Below, in pieces: positions 1 through 10,346 of a DNA stretch of 64,000 nucleotides (the first letter of the stretch is position 1; each line of letters begins with the position of its first letter). A program made the translations under genes and the position numbers. The DNA comes from Haematobia irritans (lineage: Eukaryota; Arthropoda; Insecta; Diptera; Muscidae), in NCBI RefSeq assembly GCF_050003625.1, contig NC_134397.1:198979063-199043062 (forward strand), in the 5' to 3' direction. Below the pieces are notes generated by a model that had not been told where the DNA came from, made no database searches, and saw only the letters and a list, made by a program, of their open reading frames with translations.

Positions 1-1880
1 ATTTATTTCATTTTTAATTTTAGAAGTTTTTCGCTGTGATATAACTATATATAAATAATAACTAATTCATAATACTGAAATATTTGTTCCATAATGAATT
101 TTGGCTCCATTTATTTAATTTGGTTTTTGAAGGTAAAATTTATTTTTTTTTTGTGCACATTCCATGTGATTACAATCCATAATGGAAAGTATATTCTGTA
201 TTTAATACAGTTCTTTCATACTACATTTCCCCTAAACTGTTTAAAAAAATAGTGGCCATTGTTTGGGTTATTATTTACACCATCAATTACGAAAATAAAT
301 TGAAGGTACTTTCATTTTCTACTCTCATAATTCGCAGCTACATAAAAATTGAATGCAAACATTATGGGTCGCCAACCTTAAAATCATCAATTCAGTGCAT
401 TCATCGCCAATTATCGCCCATGAATGAGTAAAGAAACTTCACCCCCCTTCGGCACTCCATCAATTAGATCCAAAAATTGTACTCCATACAAGAGCAAAAC
501 TTTCCATTTCAATGCCAAATACGTAAAAGCCATAACCATCGCCAATAAATGGCGTTGGGTGAGCATTCGAAAAAAAGCATTCCGAAAAAAAAAGAGTAGA
601 GCAGGCGTCATTTAACCAAATTTCATAGATGGCTTTAACAAAAAGTGGGTCAGTACGGCAAGTTTAGGCTTTGGCCATTAAACCAAAGAACGATTTTGTT
701 GACCAGATTGCAGAAAATTGAAAGTAGCAGATACCCCAGCCATCTGTACCTCTAGAGGATGGGGAGCATGTTTCGTAGCATGCAACAGGTTGTTTGGTGT
801 CATAAATCCCCAGATACATGTCAATATGTCAAATTACCTTAATAAATATAGCAAGAAAACGAACTTTCTTCGAAGTTAATGTTTTTGTTTTTTTGTTTTA
901 TGAAAAGATTTTCTTGTTTATTCACACTTTGGCTATAGGAAGTCTAACTCATGTAGATATGCAAACTTTTTAAATAAATATTTTAGGTTTGTTTTTTTGT
1001 TGTTTTCTTTTTTACGTTAGGGTGTGACAGACACCTACTGTCTCATAGACATTGATGCGTTTGTCGCCGATTTTTTCATCACTTTCACAAAATTTAATTT
1101 ATCACTTAATGTGCGTTTTTTATGGATCTCGGATTGTGTCTTGGATTCGTTTTTTTTTAGTTCCGTGCGTTTAAATGCGTACACTTGAATCTGGGTTTAC
1201 CACAACGGCGATCTAACAAAAATAATGAAAATCACCACAAAATCATGGCCAGTTACACATACCAATGATGGCAGGAAAAATGAATTGACTGGGGGCTAAG
1301 AAAAACACCATACACAAAAACAAGTTAGTTAATACAGTAGCTCACAGGCTGCTGGCTCAATGTCTCTCGATACAACAAAAATTTCCTTTCTTTCGCGAAT
1401 GCACTTTGGCTAGTTTTAATTTTGAAATTCCGTTTAAAAACAATTTTTTAAATGTAACAGACGCTTACACATGCACACACACACACTCATACACACGCGA
1501 TGAAAAGTCGATCGAATTCGTGTTCGTTTTATTTTTGAATTCGCCTTCTTATTGTTAAACGACTCGATGATTATGCGAAGCACGTTGTGCCTTCTTTCTA
1601 AACCGGTGACAAACTGATGCTGTTAACACCGCACACAGTTGGTAATGATCTTGTGAAATGCCTTCACTGCCAGCCACCACATACACTCTGAGACTGAGAG
1701 ACTAAGCCACCACCACCAGTATTGCTTCAAAAAGAAAGTCTGCAATGAAATGCAGACCTTCGTTCAGATTGTTTGTTTGGATAGGCCATGGATGGTGTGA
1801 GTGTGTGTGTGTTTTTTTTAACGAAAGAGAGTATAAACCACATGTGGTCGATACAGAGAGAGATTGTTGTACACCCAAAG
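1..1880. other. AT-rich unique DNA, no gene recognised
   Basis: No open frame here has recognisable protein features. The stretch holds poly-T/poly-A tracts, a (CA)n-like microsatellite near 1470-1495 and a (GT)n tract near 1797-1812. From about 1020 to 1700 the composition is less simple than elsewhere and could be regulatory or untranslated sequence, but nothing in it proves this. Confidence 0.5.
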
Positions 1881-1977
1881 CAGTGTTGCCAACTCCCCAA
1901 GGCCAAAAAGCACCAAAAATATATTATAAATTCTAACATACCACCTTCCACCACAAAATCGAAAATTAAATGCTCTA

Positions 1978-2035
<58 letters not shown>

Positions 2036-2756
2036 ATCCGAAGATGTATTATGAATTGAATTTTAAGAAGTTACGGTTACTTTTCTTTAATAATTCATTT
2101 TAAGGAATACAAACTTTGTGAAAATTTGCTTTTGGCTATTCCACATTATAATAAAATTTGCAGCAAATATGCATAATTTTATACCGTTTTTACTGATATA
2201 GTTTTCACTTTTGCGGCAAAACTCGAACTTAGTACTCACCATTATGAACCGCTATTTAAGTATACACTTTGATCAGTTTTAATGCTTTCGTCCAATTCAT
2301 TTTGATCAGTCATGTTTTTCAACTTTCAAAATATTAATATATGGAAGAAGTCTATTGCTTATTCCAATTCTGCGTGCTTTTGTGAATTTAATACAACGTT
2401 TTTAATGACATCTTTACCAAATTCAAAAATTCGGCACTCATCGTTCGACTTTCCTTCAGAATACCCTAAATAACAATATTAATTAAAAAATAATGAATAC
2501 CAACTTCATAACAATCAAATTCTATATTTGGCAATAAATTTGACTTTCTTCGGCTCTTGAAAGTATAATCAAAATTTTTGTATCAATTAAACTTAATACT
2601 GTTCAAAATAAAAAAGCACCAAAAGCACTAAATGAAAATGTCAGAAAGCACCAAGTTGGTGCTTTTTTTGAAAAGGCACCAAAAAGGCAATTTGGTGCTT
2701 TTTAGAAATCAAAAAGCACTAAATTTGGTGCTAAAAGCACCAAATTGGCAACACTG
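1881..2756. mobile_element. Non-autonomous hAT-type element with perfect 8-bp target duplication
   Basis: Termini are inverted: CAGTGTTGCCAA on the left and TTGGCAACACTG on the right. The element is flanked by identical 8-mers ACCCAAAG (1873-1880 and 2757-2764), the duplication length of the hAT superfamily. Copies of AGCACCAAA in both orientations crowd the right end (about 2610-2745), with one next to the left end (about 1909); this matches the subterminal transposase-binding repeats known for hAT elements. No transposase frame remains. The interior contains a 54-base poly-A tract (1981-2034). The 876-bp length and lack of coding sequence make it a MITE-like derivative. Confidence 0.9.
1981..2034. 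repeat. Poly-A tract (54 A)
   Basis: This is an uninterrupted run of A inside the hAT element. It could be an expanded simple repeat or the tail of a retroposed insertion. No polyadenylation-signal context or target duplication was seen beside it. Confidence 0.9.
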
Positions 2757-2871
2757 ACCCAAAGAATTGCTTTTTCGTATACCCTAATATATTGGTCTCA
2801 GATGCTATAAAGTATATACAAGGTGGATGATATCTTTTGCAACCAACTTCAGATTGCTATTACTCCTAACT

Positions 2872-2940
2872 ATTCACAATGGACTGAATAGTCTAAGTGA
2901 GCCTGAAATTTAATCGGGCTGCCACTTTAACCTAACTTAA
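2872..2940 (+). mobile_element. SINE 3' fragment
   Basis: Matches the 3' end of the tRNA-derived SINE at 4395-4751: the 'cacaatggactgaatagtctaag' region, the 'gggctgcca' motif and a degenerate CCTAA-type tail. The tRNA-like head and body are absent, as in a 5'-truncated retroposed copy. Confidence 0.75.
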
Positions 2941-2989
2941 GTCGCTCTTCTGACAAGTGACAGATTTTTTCCAGTGTCAGTTCATTTTA

Positions 2990-4200
2990 AAGGGTGATAC
3001 GGTCAAAATTTGGTCAATATAAACTTGACGTATTTCTTTCAATTTTGCATTTAAAAAACCTGAACACCCCTCATTTTGAAGGTGTGTGTGTATAATGTTG
3101 CTCCTATTTTGATTTTGGAATTCACTCTTCAGTTGTCAAAATGCCGTCCAAGCAAGAAGAGCAGCGTATCAAAATTTTGCTCGCGCATCGCGAAAATCCG
3201 AGCTACTCGCACGCAAAGCTGGCAAAATCGTTAACAGTTGCCAAATCAACCGTTACAAATGTAATTAAAGTGTTTGGGGAACGTTTGTCGACAGCCAGGA
3301 AGTCTGGATCGGGGGGAAATCGAAAACCGGAAACCGCTGAGACGACAAAGAGAGTTGCCGGTAGTTTCAAGCGAAACCCTAACCTCTCTCTCCGAGATGC
3401 CGCAAATAAGCTGGGTGTATCGTCTACAACCGTGCCAAAAAAACGAGCCGGACTATCGACGATGCTGACGAAGTTTGACTGCGTGGTAATGGACGACGAA
3501 ACCTACGTCAAAGCCGACTACAAGCAGCTTTCTGGACAGGGGTTTTATATGGCAAAAGGAAGGGGAAAGGTAGCAGATATTTTCAAGCACATAAAACTAT
3601 CAAAGTTCGCAAAGAAATATCTGGTTTGGCAAGCCATCTGTACCTGTGGCTTGAAAAGCAGCATTTTCATAGCTTCCGGGACTGTCAACCAAGAAATTTA
3701 CGTGAAAAAGTGTTTGAATAAACGTCTGCTGCCTTTCCTGAAGAAACACGGTTGTTCCGTACTGTTTTGGCCGGATTTGGCATCTTGCCATTACGGTAAA
3801 AAGGCCATGGAGTGGTACGCCGCCAACAACGTGCAGGTGGTTCCCAAGGACAAGAACCCTCCCAACACGCCAGAGCTCCGCCCAATTGAGAAATACTGGG
3901 CTATTGTCAAGCGGAACCTAAAGAAGACCAAAAAAACTGCTAAGGACGAGCAGCAGTTCAAGGCAAACTGGCTTTCTGCGGCGAAGAAGGTGGATAAGGT
4001 GGCTGTACAAAATCTGATGGCAGGTGTCAAGCGTGAGGTCCGGCAATTCCGATTTGGAAAAGCGAAAGCCTAACTGAATATTTTTCCTGAATTTTATTCT
4101 AATTGAACTTGAAAAAGAAATTTAATTTGATTTTTTAAATAAACGATTTCACCGATTTACACGCGTTTTCCCTTGACCAAACTTTGACCGTATCACCCTT
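2990..4200 (+). mobile_element. DD37E Tc1/mariner-superfamily element, copy 1
   Basis: Terminal inverted repeats begin AAGGGTGATACGGTCAAA at both ends (the right end read on the minus strand). TA dinucleotides flank it at 2988-2989 and 4201-4202. It holds one transposase frame (3141-4073). At 1211 bp it is shorter than copy 3 (1274 bp) because of internal deletions in the coding region. Confidence 0.92.
3141..4073 (+). CDS. DD37E transposase, internally deleted
   Basis: A 310-residue cut-and-paste transposase of the IS630/Tc1/mariner superfamily, expected to bind its own inverted repeats in the nucleus. The N-terminus (about 1-100) carries the paired-like helix-turn-helix region. The catalytic triad is visible as D118 (in VVMDDE), D212 (in WPDLASCH) and E250 (in RPIEKYW). 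There are 37 residues between D212 and E250, the spacing that defines DD37E elements. The start is the MPSKQEEQ methionine shared by copies 2 and 3. Compared with copy 4 it lacks 27 residues just before the first catalytic Asp and 2 more nearby, so the family protein should be about 339 residues. The frame is open, but loss of the linker probably removes activity; this is inferred. Confidence 0.85.
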   Translation: MPSKQEEQRIKILLAHRENPSYSHAKLAKSLTVAKSTVTNVIKVFGERLSTARKSGSGGNRKPETAETTKRVAGSFKRNPNLSLRDAANKLGVSSTTVPKKRAGLSTMLTKFDCVVMDDETYVKADYKQLSGQGFYMAKGRGKVADIFKHIKLSKFAKKYLVWQAICTCGLKSSIFIASGTVNQEIYVKKCLNKRLLPFLKKHGCSVLFWPDLASCHYGKKAMEWYAANNVQVVPKDKNPPNTPELRPIEKYWAIVKRNLKKTKKTAKDEQQFKANWLSAAKKVDKVAVQNLMAGVKREVRQFRFGKAKA

Positions 4201-4394
4201 TATTGCTTCCAGGCGTACAGAGGTAGTTTGATCTATCACATACAGAAATAAACTTATTCGTGATGGATTTATATTTGGCTGTAAAATCACAAGCTACAAT
4301 CATTAAAACCTTCTTCACCCAGAGAAGGTGTACGATCAACGCAATAAGGTTTCAAATATTATTTTTCGATGGAGAACATGTAACATGTTTGTCG

Positions 4395-4751
4395 GGAGCC
4401 ACCGTGGTGCAATGGTTAGCATGCCCGCCTTGCATAAAAAAGGTCGTGCGTTCGATTCCTGCTTCGACCGAACACCAAACAAAAAAGTTTTTCAGCGGTG
4501 GATTATCCCACCTCGGTAATGCTGGTGACATTTCTGAGGGTTTCAAAGCTTCTCTAAGTGGTTTCACTGCAATGTGGAACGCCGTTCGGACTCGGCTATA
4601 AAAAAGGAGGTCCCTTGTCATTGAGCTTAACATGGAATCGGGCAGCACTCAGTGATAAGAGAGAAGTTCACCAATGTGGCATCACAATGGACTGAATAGT
4701 CTATGTGAGTCTGATACATCGGGCTGCCAACTAACCTAACCTAACCTAATC
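4395..4751 (+). mobile_element. Full-length tRNA-derived SINE with 14-bp target duplication
   Basis: The head is tRNA-like, with a box A matching TRGYNNANNGG (4405-4415) and a box B GTTCGATTC (4450-4458), the internal RNA polymerase III promoter. A non-tRNA body follows, then a tail of CCTAA-type pentamers. TAACATGTTTGTCG occurs immediately before (4381-4394) and after (4752-4765), the target duplication left by LINE-driven reverse transcription. Other copies or fragments lie at 2872, 10347, 23323, 33533, 36573, 36926, 38390 and 44459. The partner LINE is not in this window. Confidence 0.92.
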
Positions 4752-4795
4752 TAACATGTTTGTCGAAACCATGTCATTTTCTCAGGAATTATGTA

Positions 4796-6091
4796 ACAGG
4801 TTGGCTGATAAGTCCCCGGTCTAACAAAGAAAAACACATTTTTTTTGTTAAAATTCGTTTTTATTATTCAACATAGAGATACAACGATTATAACGACCGA
4901 GCGATACAACGATTATAACGACCTTCCAATTTTTTGATACCATTTTGATAGTAGTCCTTCGGTTTTGCCTCAAAATAGGCCTCAGTTTCGGCGATCACCT
5001 CTTCATTGCAGCCAATTTTTTCCCTGCGAGCATCCATTTGAGGTCTGAGAACAAGAAAAAGTCGCTGGGGCCAGATCTGCAGAATACGATGGGTGGGGAA
5101 GCAATTCGAAGCCCAATTCATAAATTTTTGCCATCGTCCTCAATGACTTGTGGCACGGTGCGTTGTCTTGGTGGAACAACACTTTTTTCTTCTTCATATG
5201 GGGCCGTTTTGCCGCGATTTCGACCTTCAAACGCTCCAATAACTCCATATAATAGTCACTGTTGATGGGTTTTCCCTTCTCAAGTTAATCGATAAAAATT
5301 ATTCCATGCGCATCCCAAAAAACAGAGGCCATTACTTTGCCAGCGGACTTTTGAGTCTTTCCATGCTTCGGAGACGGTTCACCGGTCGTTGTCTACTCAG
5401 CCGACTGTCGATTGGACTCAGGAGTGTAGTGATGGAGCCATGTTTCATCCATTGTCACATATCGATGGAAAAACTCGGGTGTGCTAACAGCTGCGAACAC
5501 CGCTCAGAATCATCAACACGTTGTTGTTTTTGGTCAAATGTGAGCTCTCGCGGCACCCATTTTGCACAGAGCTTCCGCATATCCAAATATTGATGAATGA
5601 TATGACCAACACGTTCCTTTGATATCTTTAAGGCCTCTGCTATCTCGATCAACTTCATTTTACGGTCATTCAAAATCATTTTGTGGATTTTTTTGATGTT
5701 TTCGTCGGTAACCACCTCTTTCGGGCGTCCACTGCGTTCACCGTCCTCCGTGCTCATTTCACCACTCTTGAATTTTGCATACCAATCAATTATTGTTGAT
5801 TTCCCTGGGGCAGAGTCCGGAAATTCATTATCAAGCCAAGTTTTTGCTTCCACCGTATTTTTTCCCTTCAGAAAACAGTATTTTATCAAAACACGAAATT
5901 CCTTTTTTCCATTTTTTTCGCAATAACAAAAGTTGCTTCACAAAAGACGCTCTATCTCACAAACTAATTGACTTACAGACGTCAAATTTTGACAAAAGTC
6001 ATTTGAAGGTTGGTACTATATAAAAATAATATGAATTTAATACTAGCGACGCCATCTATGTGTCAGACCGGGGACTTATCGGCCAACCTGT
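4796..6091 (-). mobile_element. Himar1-like irritans mariner, copy 1
   Basis: Both ends carry ACAGGTTGGCTGATAAGTCC-type repeats (GGCCAACCTGT at the right end). TA flanks are at 4794-4795 and 6092-6093. The 1296-bp length is that of a full mariner. The sequence is very close to Himar1 as I recall it. A short tandem duplication lies just inside the transposase 3' end (about 4881-4923). The coding region is broken. Confidence 0.93.
4870..5912 (-). pseudogene. Himar1-like mariner transposase, frameshifted
   Basis: Mariner transposase (DD34D family; cuts the element out and reinserts it at TA). Reading from the methionine codon at 5910-5912, one base is missing within the first dozen codons, so the frame stops at once. 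The N-terminal DNA-binding half is then open from 5889 to 5455. Near 5480 a 10-base gap relative to copy 2 shifts the frame again. The MDET catalytic motif is readable on the minus strand near 5440, and the FHQDNAPCH motif with the second Asp near 5170. One C is missing in the SPDLAPSD segment (near 5067), so the third catalytic Asp is out of frame. A short duplication alters the C-terminus. It cannot make an active enzyme. Confidence 0.9.
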
Positions 6092-6110
6092 TATGATTTT
6101 TCTCTTATTA

Positions 6111-7372
6111 AGGGCGATACGGTCAAAATTTGGTCAAGGGAAAACGCGTGTAAATCGGTGAAATCGTTTATTTAAAACATCAAATTAAATTTCTTTTTCA
6201 AGTTCAATTAGTATAAAATTCAGGAAAAATATTCAGTTAGGCTTTCGCTTTTTCAAATCCGAATTGCCGGGACTCACGCTTGACACCTGCCATCAGATTT
6301 TGTACAGCCACCTTGTCCACCTTCTTCGCCGCAGAAAGCCAGTTTGCCTTGAACTGCTGCTCGTCCTTAGCAGTTTTTTTGGTCTTCTTTAAGTTCCGCT
6401 TCACAATAGCCCAGTATTTCTCAATCTTGTCCTTGGGAACCACCTGCACGTTGTTGGCGGCGTACCACTCCATGGCCTTTTTACCGTAATGGCAAGATGC
6501 CAAATCCGGCCAAAACAGTACAGAACAACCGTGTTTCTTCAGGAAAGGCAGCAGACGTTTATTCAAACACTCCTTCACGTAAATTTCTTGGTTGACAGTC
6601 CCGGAAGCTATGAAAATGCTGCTTTTCAAGCCACAGGTACAGAAGGCTTGCCAAACCAGATATTTCTTTGCGAACTTTGACAGTTTTATGTGCTTGAAAA
6701 TATCTGCTACCTTTCCCCTTCCTTTTGCCGTATAAAACTCCTGTCCCGGAAGCTGCTTGTAGTCGGCTTTGACGTAGGTTTCATCGTCCATTACCACGCA
6801 GTCAAACTTCGTCAGCATCGTCGTGTACAGCTTCCGGGATCGCGCTTTGGCCGTCGTATTTTGTTTATCATCGCGATTTGGAGTCACTACCTTCTTGTAA
6901 GTCGATAGCTCGTTTTTTGGCTCGATGCACGGTTGTAGACGATACACCCAGCTTATTTGCGGCATCTCGGAGAGAGAGGTTAGGGTTTCACCTGAAACTA
7001 CCGGTAACTCTCTTTGTCGTCTCTGCGGCTTCCGGTTTTCGATTTCCCCCCGATCCAGACTTCCTGGCGGTCGACAAACGTTCCCCAAACACTTTAATTA
7101 CATTTGTAACGGTTGATTTGGCAACTTTTAGCGATTTTGCCAGCTTTGCGTGCGAGTAGCTCGGATTTTCGCGATGCGCGAACAAAATTTTGATACGCTG
7201 CTCTTCTTGCTTGGACGGCATTTTGACAACTGAAGAGTGAATTCCAAAATCAAAATAGGAGCAACATTCTACACACACACCTTCAAAATGAGGGGTGTTC
7301 AGGGTTTTTAAATGCAAAATTGAAAGAAATACGTCAAGTTTATATTGACCAAATTTTGACCGTATCACCCTT
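6111..7372 (-). mobile_element. DD37E element, copy 2
   Basis: Same inverted repeats as copy 1 (left end AGGGCGATACGGTCAAAA, one base changed; right end GACCGTATCACCCTT). TA flanks are at 6109-6110 and 7373-7374. It lies only about 20 bp beyond the Himar1-like copy 1. Confidence 0.92.
6237..7221 (-). pseudogene. DD37E transposase, broken
   Basis: Starts at the same MPSKQEEQ methionine (7219-7221) as its relatives. Three lesions are visible. First, an in-frame TGA follows GSFR, where copy 4 reads AAG CGA. Second, a 5-base deletion lies near 6908, between codons for KKRA and ST. Third, a 30-base in-frame deletion removes NPPNTPELRP just before the catalytic Glu, cutting the Asp-Glu spacing to 27. 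The first and second catalytic Asp codons survive. Confidence 0.9.
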
Positions 7373-7492
7373 TAAAGTTCTTCGACAACGGGTCCGTAGT
7401 GAAGCGTACATATTCGTAATTCTTTCTTTAATAAAAGGAAACATTGCTTCAAATATAATGTACTGTAAGAACTTATTCTTCTTAAAGACATA

Positions 7493-8406
7493 CAGTGGGG
7501 AGCAAAACCGAGTGCATATATTCACTTTTTGCAATCTTTAATAACAAGAAAATGTCTAGTTAGGCCTACAAAGATGGGGTCGTTGATGACTGGAAATAAG
7601 TTAAATGGTTAAATGAAACAAAAATAAACCGTTTTTAATCTGATGCAATAGAACATTACTGGGGACGACCTCCGGACATTAATGACTAAGTCTCCAAAAA
7701 CACCATATTATACAAACCTTAAAACATAGAGTATGGTATGGGGATGATAGTACACTTGTCCGTTGGTTAGTGATAAGGAATCCTGAAAAAAGGAGACTAC
7801 CTTGATATTGTGCAATCAAATTTGCTTGAGTTTGTGGAGGTTAGCGCCTACCTTGAGGATTAAATTGTATTTCGAAAAAAAAAAAAAACGGCAAACCCAA
7901 GCATACTTAAAAAATAGTAAGAAAATGGTAGTCGGAGTACAGTTTTCAAATGCTCAAAAGGTTACCACAAAGCCCCGATTTCTACCCCATTGCGAATTTA
8001 TGATCTCTGGTTAAAAGGTGCTTGAGATTAAACCAAAGAGCACCAAAAAATAGCGATGAGATCTAGAGCCAAGTTCAGCACAATTAGTCGGATATTCCAA
8101 AAGAAATAATAAAAAACTTAGTACAAGTATGTCAAAACGAGTTAAAACTATAATAAGACATAAAGGACTATGGGCTAAATACTAAGACATTTGATTTTAA
8201 AACTTATTTAGGATTTATTGTTATTTTATGTTAATAAATGCATTAGTATAGGTATATAATTTATCTGAATGTACACTTTTGTTTATCACCAAATAAAGTA
8301 AACATGAAATAAATTTTGTAGCAATTGTAATCAATAGACTATTTTTATTAAGCAAATAAAGCATACTGCTAAGTGGCCAACATGCACTCGGTTTTGCTCC
8401 CCACTG
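7493..8406 (+). mobile_element. Decayed Tc1-like element with long perfect ends
   Basis: Termini are inverted over at least 24 bp, beginning CAGTGGGGAGCAAAACCGAG on each strand. TA flanks are at 7491-7492 and 8407-8408. At 914 bp it is shorter than an intact Tc1. Transposase remains are readable on the plus strand: SPDFYPIANL followed by a stop where Trp is expected, then SLVKRCLRL (7971-8030). This matches the Tc1 signature SPDLNPIENLW with the catalytic Glu changed to Ala. Confidence 0.85.
7971..8030 (+). pseudogene. Tc1-like transposase C-terminal remnant
   Basis: Reads S-P-D-F-Y-P-I-A-N-L-stop-S-L-V-K-R-C-L-R-L in one frame. In Tc1 transposases this segment is SPDLNPIENLW followed by basic residues, and the Glu is catalytic. 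Here Glu is Ala and the Trp codon is TGA. A MVWG-like remnant near 7733-7746 fits the upstream part of the same domain. Confidence 0.75.
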
Positions 8407-8408
8407 TA

Positions 8409-9269
8409 TATTATGAGACATATAGATTAAAGTATTTTTAAATTTTCGCTCAGTTCCCCAACAGAATCGCTTATTTATTTCTTGAACGCCTTTAAATATT
8501 TTATTGTTTTTAAGTACTCAATAACTTTCATATGACTATATTTTCACTGTGTACATACTTTCGTTAACTTTAAGTGGCATTGCGCAGACGCACTTAGCTC
8601 ATGAAACTTGTTTGTGGGTAAGATATTCTCAGCTCTCATCGCGAATGTATGCAACATTACCATGAAGCAGGTCTAACACACACTCTCTGTCGGTGTTAAT
8701 GTTACCGTAATGCTTAGAAGAGCTCAGTGGGTTTTTGGGTAACAGCAACAGCTGTTTCTGTTTTTGTTTTTATTTTAAGTTCCATGGAGCAATAGTAACC
8801 ATTGGGCATAAATATTTCCTCTCCTCAATCACAAGGCTACGTCCGCTAAGCTAACACTCTTTAATACGACATTTTTTGTAGTGGTATACGCTGTTGGTTT
8901 TCGGTTAATCACAGCATTCAAAACAGTCAAGAGACAAATCTTGACCAATAAATGCAATCATTAGGCTTCACCATATGAAATTCTTAAAATTTGCATACAA
9001 ATTTGGAAAGGAAAGTTGTTGGAAATTTCAACGGTTTTCTTTTGTCGTTATAGAATTTTGTGCATATGGATTTTTTGGAATAACTCTTTTTTTATATAGC
9101 TATGGAGATTAATTATCGTTACCGAAAATTATGGAATTGTATGATCGAAATCCATATCACAACCAGTATCTTAACTGGTTGTGATATGGTTGTAATTTAA
9201 ATGTATGGATGCTGCACTGAAAAAAAAACGTCTTAATGCGAGCCCAAGAAATACAATTGTTGCGTGGTT
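8409..9269. other. AT-rich unique DNA with one perfect hairpin
   Basis: No coding signal. The only notable structure is the perfect 16-bp stem at 9152-9189, listed separately. Confidence 0.5.
9152..9189. repeat. Perfect 16-bp stem-loop
   Basis: The arm CCATATCACAACCAGT (9152-9167) is exactly complementary to 9174-9189, with a 6-base loop. It has no T-run typical of a Pol III terminator and no coding neighbour. It may be a foldback remnant of a MITE. Confidence 0.85.
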
Positions 9270-10118
9270 TTTATACCCTCCACCATAGGATGGTTGAATT
9301 TTGCCGTCTAATAACCGCGCGAAAATTGGTTCATATTGGTTCGTAAGTCTTTCTAGACTCCTTTATAGAAACCTTTATATATGTAGGTAATTAATCTGCC
9401 TCCATATGGGTACACAATCCATGGTAGAGGGTACATAAGATTCGGCCTGGCCGAACTTACGACCGTATATACACTGAAAAAAATATGGAAGATTATGCAA
9501 CTTAAATTTTAGGACTCGAAATTTACGCAATGCTAAGGACAAAATTCTTTAAAATAATGACATTTTAATTAAAGGAAAGTTTTTAATCCTTGCATCAAAA
9601 ATTTTTTTCATTAAATTTATGACACAAATCTTGAAATTTTGCGTCCCTCTGTTGATGTTGTAGATCTTTGAATTAAGGCAAATGTTCCTTAAAATAAAGA
9701 AAAACATGTTTAATTTTAAGACATCGTCTTTAACTCAACTGACATATTTGGAATAAAAATGCTTCAAATATAGGCTAAGACTTATTTTAAGGATTTGCAT
9801 GTTTGGTTTAAAGTCTTTTTTTAGCATTAAGAAAACAGTTTCTACTTTGAAGTACTTGACATATTTTGGAATTTGGAAACTGGAATTTGTTTGCACATTA
9901 ATACCATTATTAATATATCGCTAACAGAGAATACAAATTCGATGAATGAGATCTGTATCCAATTTTAATTTTATCGATCCTAGATTTAAAGCCAGGAAGG
10001 TCCCTAAAAATGTCTTTATTTTAAAGAAGCCGCATCTTTGGCTCGGAATCAATACCAAAATCACTAAAGGAAGGTCAAAATCTTTGGATCCAAGTAAACT
10101 TTTTTTGAGTGTACTTGT
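9270..10118 (-). mobile_element. A-family repeat, heavily deleted, split by J
   Basis: The left end is the A-family 'tataccctccaccatagg' terminus. The opposite terminus ('ggcctggccgaacttacg...gtatata') ends at about 9471 and resumes as 'tacttgttt' after the J element. Nearly all of the 153-bp core is missing. Confidence 0.8.
9472..10111. mobile_element. J-type MITE inserted in the A repeat
   Basis: Begins CACTGAAAAAAATATGG and ends TTTTTTTGAGTG, with TA flanks at 9470-9471 and 10112-10113. Removing it restores the A-family end 'gtatatacttg'. Relatives occur at 30196-30867, about 45035-45480 and, reversed, about 56900-57140. No transposase frame is present. Confidence 0.85.
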
Positions 10119-10194
10119 TTATTTTTTTTTTTAATTTTGTGATAAACATATTGAATTAATTTAAATTAACGACACCTACACCTGCCATGTAATA

Positions 10195-10236
10195 AATCGG
10201 GCAGTGGTACGGGATTGCACCAATTCCCGTAGAGTT
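10195..10236. mobile_element. H-type MITE fragment
   Basis: The end 'caccaattcccgtag' matches the right terminus of the complete H element at 53549-53979. Only about 40 bp is present. Confidence 0.5.
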
Positions 10237-10289
10237 TATATGGTAAATACAGTTACTCCATATCTATCCTTCGATTCTAAAGAAATTAT

Positions 10290-10342
10290 TTCTGCAAAAA
10301 AAGAGTTTCCAAAAAAAGTAGTTTGGACTCTCAAGTTGTGAT
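10290..10342 (+). mobile_element. G-type MITE left-end fragment
   Basis: The 'gcaaaaaaagagtttccaaaaaaagtagtttgga' region matches the left end of the G element at 11551-12635. It is cut off where the SINE fragment begins. Confidence 0.7.
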
Positions 10343-10346
10343 CCTG

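Noticed and set aside
424..615. Short basic open frame on both strands
   Set aside because: Overlapping open frames on opposite strands of similar length with no motif; chance is sufficient.
1981..2034. Poly-A as the end of a retroposed mRNA
   Set aside because: It lies inside a hAT element, with no AATAAA-like signal at the right distance, no exon-like sequence and no target duplication of its own.
4395..4470. True tRNA gene
   Set aside because: Box A and box B are present, but the sequence does not close an acceptor stem, continues into a SINE body with a pentamer tail and target duplication, and is repeated.
5306..5593. 95-codon plus-strand frame MRIPKNRGHYFASG...
   Set aside because: Shadow frame antisense to the mariner transposase; a similar shadow appears in the second mariner copy.
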